Source: an uncultured Helicobacteraceae bacterium (GTDB taxonomy: Bacteria > Campylobacterota > Campylobacteria > Campylobacterales > Helicobacteraceae). Taken from it: DNA of 35,856 nucleotides. Positions 31,803 to 35,856 of the stretch are shown here, one piece after another. The translations under genes and the position numbers were made by a program. The notes under the pieces were generated by a model. That model ran no database searches, was not told the origin of the DNA, and saw nothing but the letters and a program-made list of their open reading frames with translations. The stretch covers positions 1 to 35,856 of the forward strand of contig CAKUOH010000024.1 of assembly GCA_934668765.1 (NCBI GenBank), read 5' to 3'. How positions within the stretch are numbered: position 1 is the stretch's first letter; the number at the start of each line of letters is the position of its first letter.

Positions 31803-33011
31803 ATGTCAGCCATAAATGCAAGCGAGTATAAACAACACTCATATAGAGAATTTTCTAAAATTCATCAAATGACTGCGTATTTAGCAATGTTTCCACCAAA
31901 TTTGCCCCATTATTTCATAGATAAATTTTCAAATGCGGGGGATTTGGTGTTTGACCCATTTTCTGGGCGTGGGACTACGGCTTTTGAGGCGTGTAGAATG
32001 GGTAGGGTTGGAATCGGCAATGACTTAAATCCGCTTGCTATATGTCTAACAAAAAGTAAAGTAAATATACCCACTAACAAGCAAGATATTTTTAAAAGAC
32101 TAAAAGAACTTGAAAGGCAATATAAGCCATCAAATATAAACATTAAAGACATTTCGAGCGACATAAAAATGCTCTACGATGAATCCACCACACTACCACA
32201 ACTAGTTTTTTTGAGACAAAATCTTAATAAAAAATGCAAAGTAGATAATTTTATTTTAGGAATCTTAACGGGACTTATGCACGGCAAACATAGAAAAGAT
32301 GGCACTTCTATTTATTGCAGTATTGATATGCCAAACACTTTTAGTATGTCGCCAAATTATGTGCGAAACTTTATCAAATCTCACAATCTTAAAAAACCAA
32401 AACAAAATGTTTTTGCCCTTTTGGCACAACGAATCGAAGATATTTTGCAAGAACAAGAAAGCATACTTAAAGATTTATCGTTATACAAAAATGGATTTTG
32501 CTTTGAATCTGATGCGATTAAGAGCAGTGATAAGGTTGCCAAAAAATATGGCGCAGATTCTATCTCGCTCATCATCACTTCGCCGCCGTATTTGAAAAAT
32601 ATTCATTATGGCAAATATAATTGGATTCGCCTTTGGCTACTTAATGAGGACACAAAGCAAGTTGATAGCAATGTAAGTATTTATCATAAAATGCAAAAAA
32701 TCAAAGGCATAAAAGATAATCTACCTTTTGAAAAATACGCACAATATATGCAAAATCTCTTTAATAGTTGGCATACAATTTTAAAGCCAAAGTCTAATGC
32801 TTTTGTGGTTATAGGCGATGTGGAAAATATAAATTTAGCACATAAAACTTGGGAATACATACAACAAAATGGCGGGTGTAAGTTGAAATTAAAACAAATT
32901 ATAGATGATGATATAGAGAGCAATGGTGTAAGAAAAGTTACGCGAATTTGGGGACAAAAGAAGGGTAAAGCCACCAAAATCGATAGAATTTTACATTTAC
33001 AAAAGGAGTAA
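31803..33011 (+). CDS. DNA N4-cytosine/N6-adenine methyltransferase
   Basis: A 402-residue amino-methyltransferase. The SAM motif F-D-P-F-S-G-R-G-T-T is at 50-59 and the catalytic T-S-P-P-Y at 259-263. The two are separated by about 200 residues that should hold the target-recognition domain, the alpha-type motif order. SPPY is more often seen in N4-cytosine enzymes, but N6-adenine is not excluded. It is the first gene of the operon, with its stop two bases before the HerA-like ATPase. It probably marks host DNA for the nuclease encoded further down. Confidence 0.9.
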   Translation: MSAINASEYKQHSYREFSKIHQMTAYLAMFPPNLPHYFIDKFSNAGDLVFDPFSGRGTTAFEACRMGRVGIGNDLNPLAICLTKSKVNIPTNKQDIFKRLKELERQYKPSNINIKDISSDIKMLYDESTTLPQLVFLRQNLNKKCKVDNFILGILTGLMHGKHRKDGTSIYCSIDMPNTFSMSPNYVRNFIKSHNLKKPKQNVFALLAQRIEDILQEQESILKDLSLYKNGFCFESDAIKSSDKVAKKYGADSISLIITSPPYLKNIHYGKYNWIRLWLLNEDTKQVDSNVSIYHKMQKIKGIKDNLPFEKYAQYMQNLFNSWHTILKPKSNAFVVIGDVENINLAHKTWEYIQQNGGCKLKLKQIIDDDIESNGVRKVTRIWGQKKGKATKIDRILHLQKE

Positions 33012-33013
33012 AT

Positions 33014-34912
33014 ATGGCAATTACGGATTTATTGAGCACTATACAAAGCCAAGAAACAGCCAAAGAGAATTTTTTTGAGGCGATAAAAACTGATGAAAAT
33101 TTTGTGGGGCATTTATATGATTTAAATTATGATACTACAAATGTCCTTGTTAATGACCATCACAAAAATGCTGTAAAAGGTGTCCCGCACGGCTGTTTTT
33201 TGATGGCTGTTTATAATAATCAAATCGCAGGAAATAAAACAGAGGGGATTTTACTCCGCGTGATAGGCACAGCAGATATTCCACAAAAAAAAGAAATCAT
33301 AGAGAGTATTACAGACTCTTATATCGCCCAAAAAGAAGCAAGAAAAGAACTAGACCCTGATGCTTATACTAAAAATTTTTACCAATATAGCGGACTTGCT
33401 TGTCGTGTGCTTGGGACTTTTTTCTTTGATAAAAACAACAAACTTTACTTTGGCACGGATATGGAGAATTTTATCGGTGCGCATAATTACAAAGTCTATA
33501 AACCACAAAAAGAACAGCTTGATATTATAATTAACGAAAATGTTGAAATAAAAGCAGATGAGCCACGAGAACAATTTGGCAAACTACGCTACTCATCAAG
33601 CAAATCCTATGATGAGGAAGGTAAGTATGCACCAGAGGTTTATCTTAGGACAAATGATATTATTGCAAGGCGTAGCGCATTTTTTGGAATGACACGAATG
33701 GGTAAGTCAAATACAATTAAAATAATCATTTCAGCGATAGAAAAATTAAATAAAAACAAAACACAAAACGAAAAAATAGGACAAATTGTTTTTGATATAA
33801 ATGGCGAATATACTTTTAGCAACGAGCAAGATAAAGGCTCGATTTATGAGAAATTTAAAGATAATGTTGTGCGTTTTAGCACTTCGCTTAAAAAAGCACA
33901 ACAGCATAGCGATGTCAGAGCCGTGCAGTATAATTTCTACAAAGATGAGACTTTGGAAGAATCGTTTAATTTGTTATGCGATGAACTCTCTTTAATAAAA
34001 ACAGCTGATTATTTTAAGGATTTTAGAAGTATTGATATGTTCGATGAAAGCGATGATAGAGAGTTAAAAAGTGCCAAAGATAGAAAAAGAGCAATTTATA
34101 AATGTATTTTATATAGGGCAAGTTTTGAACAAAATCAAAATTATAAAATAAAATTTTATAGATTTACTTTGAAAAATTCCACGCAAGATAAAGAAGATAA
34201 AGAAATCAACAAACCACACGAAGGCATAACTATAAAAGACGCTTGTAAATATTTTGAAAATTTAGAATTTAATGAAGTGAGCGATAAATATAAACAAGAC
34301 AAACAATATCAAGCCTTACTTAAAGTGTTTCAGGCTAAAAGTGTGAGTGGATACAGGGCTTTAATGGACTTAAAGCATTTACATTCACTACAAGGTGGTA
34401 ACGATTATAAAAAAGAAATAGATAATGCTTTGCGAAATGGAAAAATTGTGTTAGTAGATTTATCTACCGCTTCAAGTCAAACTCAAGAAAAATATATTGA
34501 AAGACTTTGTCAATATATTTTTGGAAATTCTATGGAAAAATTTACAAACGAGGAAACGCCTGATTTTATCCAAATGTATTTTGAGGAGGCGCATAATATA
34601 TTTCCAAAAGATGATAAGGATTTAAAAAACATCTACAACCGCCTTGCTAAAGAGGGTGCGAAACTAAAAATAGGCATTAGCTACTCTACACAAGAAGTTA
34701 GCTCCATTGCACCAAGTATTCTAAAAAATACACAAAATTGGTTCGTCTCACACTTAAATAATAAAGATGAGATAAAGACCTTAGAAAAATATTATGATTT
34801 TGCGGATTTTTCACAAAGTATTATCCGCAATAGCGATGTAGGCTTTGCTCGGGTAAAGTTATTTTCTAACAATTTTATCATCCCTGTGCAGATTGATAAA
34901 TTTGAGGTTTAA
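33014..34912 (+). CDS. HerA/FtsK-like ATPase (DUF87) of a defence operon
   Basis: A 632-residue P-loop ATPase of the HerA group. The N-terminal 210 residues include a beta-rich part typical of HerA barrels. Walker A is G-M-T-R-M-G-K-S-N-T at 225-234. Walker B is I-Q-M-Y-F-E524-E525-A-H, with the double Glu and following A-H of HerA proteins. T-R-M-G-K-S is the HerA form of the P-loop. HerA forms hexameric rings that translocate DNA, usually with a nuclease partner (NurA, SIR2, DUF4297 and others). Here it lies between a methyltransferase and a PD-(D/E)XK nuclease. AAAGGAG precedes the ATG. Confidence 0.88.
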   Translation: MAITDLLSTIQSQETAKENFFEAIKTDENFVGHLYDLNYDTTNVLVNDHHKNAVKGVPHGCFLMAVYNNQIAGNKTEGILLRVIGTADIPQKKEIIESITDSYIAQKEARKELDPDAYTKNFYQYSGLACRVLGTFFFDKNNKLYFGTDMENFIGAHNYKVYKPQKEQLDIIINENVEIKADEPREQFGKLRYSSSKSYDEEGKYAPEVYLRTNDIIARRSAFFGMTRMGKSNTIKIIISAIEKLNKNKTQNEKIGQIVFDINGEYTFSNEQDKGSIYEKFKDNVVRFSTSLKKAQQHSDVRAVQYNFYKDETLEESFNLLCDELSLIKTADYFKDFRSIDMFDESDDRELKSAKDRKRAIYKCILYRASFEQNQNYKIKFYRFTLKNSTQDKEDKEINKPHEGITIKDACKYFENLEFNEVSDKYKQDKQYQALLKVFQAKSVSGYRALMDLKHLHSLQGGNDYKKEIDNALRNGKIVLVDLSTASSQTQEKYIERLCQYIFGNSMEKFTNEETPDFIQMYFEEAHNIFPKDDKDLKNIYNRLAKEGAKLKIGISYSTQEVSSIAPSILKNTQNWFVSHLNNKDEIKTLEKYYDFADFSQSIIRNSDVGFARVKLFSNNFIIPVQIDKFEV

Positions 34913-34921
34913 AGGCGCATT

Positions 34922-35026
34922 ATGGGATACAGCAAAGAAAAATCGTCAAAATTTACACATCAATATATCATCAAAAATGAATTCGTGCAAGATTTTTTGC
35001 AAAAATGTGAAAGGGAATATCAATGA
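34922..35026 (+). CDS. 34-residue ORF linking HerA and the nuclease
   Basis: A 34-codon frame nine bases after the HerA stop (AAAGG upstream), whose TGA overlaps the ATG of the nuclease gene as ATGA. The peptide begins MGYSKEKSSKF and is basic then acidic, probably helical, with no recognised motif. The exact fit between two genes and the ATGA coupling suggest it is translated. It could be a small regulatory or structural subunit, a remnant, or simply a leader that couples nuclease translation. Confidence 0.55.
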   Translation: MGYSKEKSSKFTHQYIIKNEFVQDFLQKCEREYQ

Positions 35027-35808
35027 ACTATTTTCTTATCCAAAGTATAGAACTAGCAAATAGCCGAAACTACCTTGATGAGCTGTTTCGTGTCTATCCT
35101 ATGAGTCCTGATTCTTTGCGTGAGATTGATACTCAAAAATGGAGTGCATTTGAGAAAGAATTTAAGCAAAACAATCAAGCTAAAATCATACAATCCTTGC
35201 TGGATTTTGAGCTTTTTCCTATAAAAGATTCTTATGTAGCGTATTTGCGCCGTGATAAAAGTGCCATTTTGCGTAACCCTATGACTATCGCAAGGCTTTG
35301 TGGCAGACTCAAAGAAATGGGGCTTGATGAAATTTACAAAAATCTTGCCCAACCCAAAGAAACAAACAGACAAATAGGACCGCTTTTTAAAAGATGGATA
35401 AATAGCGGTGCGCTGGGCTTAACACCCTTGCCGCTTAAAGAATTTCAAAGCACAAAACAAAATGCCATTTTAAACGCCACAGATAGTGCTATGCAAGAGT
35501 ATGCGCGTGAATTTTTGGGCTACACAAATCAAAAGGGATTAGATTTTATCGCCAAATTTAACGATAAATTCATTATCGGCGAAGCGAAGTTTTTAAGCGA
35601 TTTTGGCGGACATCAAAACGCCCAGCTAAATGATGCTTTTGCGCTTTTAAATTCACAAAGCAAACACAAAAATGTCATCAAAGTCGCCATTTTAGACGGC
35701 GTTTGCTACATAAAAAATCACAGCAAAATGTTTGAAACGCTTATGCAGCACAAAGACAAAAATATCTTTTCGACACTATTTTTGCGCGATTTTTTGTATC
35801 AGGTGTGA
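35023..35808 (+). CDS. type II restriction endonuclease, PD-(D/E)XK fold (Tsp45I-like?)
   Basis: A 261-residue protein with a nuclease core K-G-L-D174-F-I-A-K-F followed by F-I-I-G-E187-A-K189-F-L-S-D-F-G-G-H-Q, i.e. D-x12-E-x-K. The N-terminal half (F-P-I-K-D-S-Y-V-A-Y-L, R-N-P-M-T-I-A-R-L-C-G-R-L) and N-R-Q-I-G-P are features of a type II endonuclease family. I suspect relatives of Tsp45I but cannot confirm it. It is translationally coupled to the 34-residue ORF. The gene after it starts two bases after its stop. Confidence 0.8.
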   Translation: MNYFLIQSIELANSRNYLDELFRVYPMSPDSLREIDTQKWSAFEKEFKQNNQAKIIQSLLDFELFPIKDSYVAYLRRDKSAILRNPMTIARLCGRLKEMGLDEIYKNLAQPKETNRQIGPLFKRWINSGALGLTPLPLKEFQSTKQNAILNATDSAMQEYAREFLGYTNQKGLDFIAKFNDKFIIGEAKFLSDFGGHQNAQLNDAFALLNSQSKHKNVIKVAILDGVCYIKNHSKMFETLMQHKDKNIFSTLFLRDFLYQV

Positions 35809-35809
35809 A

Positions 35810-35856
35810 ATGTTTCAAATTTTTAATGATTTTAAAAGCCCAAAAGAATTTTTACA
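35810..35856 (+). CDS. start of a further gene in the R-M operon (partial)
   Basis: ATG at 35810, one base after the nuclease stop, followed by 15 open codons (MFQIFNDFKSPKEFL) to the window edge. The immediate coupling points to another component of the system, plausibly the cognate methyltransferase, but nothing diagnostic is visible in the available residues. Confidence 0.6.
   Translation, partial: MFQIFNDFKSPKEFL

Noticed and set aside
1..35856. tRNA, rRNA, CRISPR array, transposase, integrase or att site
   Set aside because: None was recognised by eye in the intergenic regions. Spaced identical repeats of CRISPR type are absent, and the promoter repeats are too far apart and all gene-linked.

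Overview
The window looks like chromosome of a low-GC Campylobacterota species, most likely a Helicobacter. Support comes from the AT-rich composition, many lysine/asparagine-rich proteins, a periplasmic molybdenum polysulfide/thiosulfate reductase operon, an Fbp-type ferric iron importer, short homopolymer G tracts inside surface-glycan genes, and several restriction-modification (R-M) genes. No rRNA, tRNA, CRISPR array, transposase or integrase was recognised.

Layout. (1) 1-3040: tail of an aldo/keto reductase, a three-gene operon (exported alpha/beta hydrolase, cyclophilin-fold protein, sugar O-acetyltransferase) and a truncated second aldo/keto reductase. (2) 3058-5801, minus strand: an orphan 589-residue protein and a methyltransferase gene broken by two frameshifts. 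(3) 5879-16940, minus strand: a surface-polysaccharide operon (four glycosyltransferases, DegT-type aminotransferase, cupin, methyltransferase, UDP-sugar dehydrogenase, a small unknown protein) into which a cytosine-methyltransferase/GHKL-ATPase-nuclease pair is built. (4) 17085-21705: zinc alcohol dehydrogenase, MerR regulator, full-length aldo/keto reductase and an aldo/keto reductase with a possible Tat signal. (5) 21815-23092: an NTT-like transporter. (6) 23188-26808, minus: ferric iron transporter fbpABC, with a copy of a 54-bp element on each side. (7) 27035-30836, minus: psrABC. (8) 31165-31725: a YjbR-like protein. (9) 31803 to the right edge: a second defence operon of N-methyltransferase, HerA-like ATPase, 34-residue ORF, PD-(D/E)XK endonuclease and the start of another gene.

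How the parts work together. Five near-identical promoters (198, 2508, 17085, 19065, 21675) all read TTGACA-N19-TATAAT with an ACAC/GTGT dyad in the long spacer. That is the architecture of MerR-activated promoters, and a MerR gene of the cysteine-containing AdhR/NmlR type lies among the targets. I infer a local electrophile or aldehyde-response regulon of carbonyl reductases, an alcohol dehydrogenase and a hydrolase. The same repeated DNA appears to have driven rearrangement: a truncated reductase, patchwork identity between reductase copies, and a duplicated block of about 330 bp that places the promoter in front of a transporter.

The glycan locus shows candidate phase variation: two in-frame G8 tracts, and a G6 tract at one of the frameshifts in the broken methyltransferase. 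The two R-M-like systems each join a DNA methyltransferase to an ATPase and a PD-(D/E)XK-like nuclease, in different ways (fused GHKL-nuclease; separate HerA plus nuclease). They are the best candidates for little-described biology here, together with the five-promoter MerR regulon.
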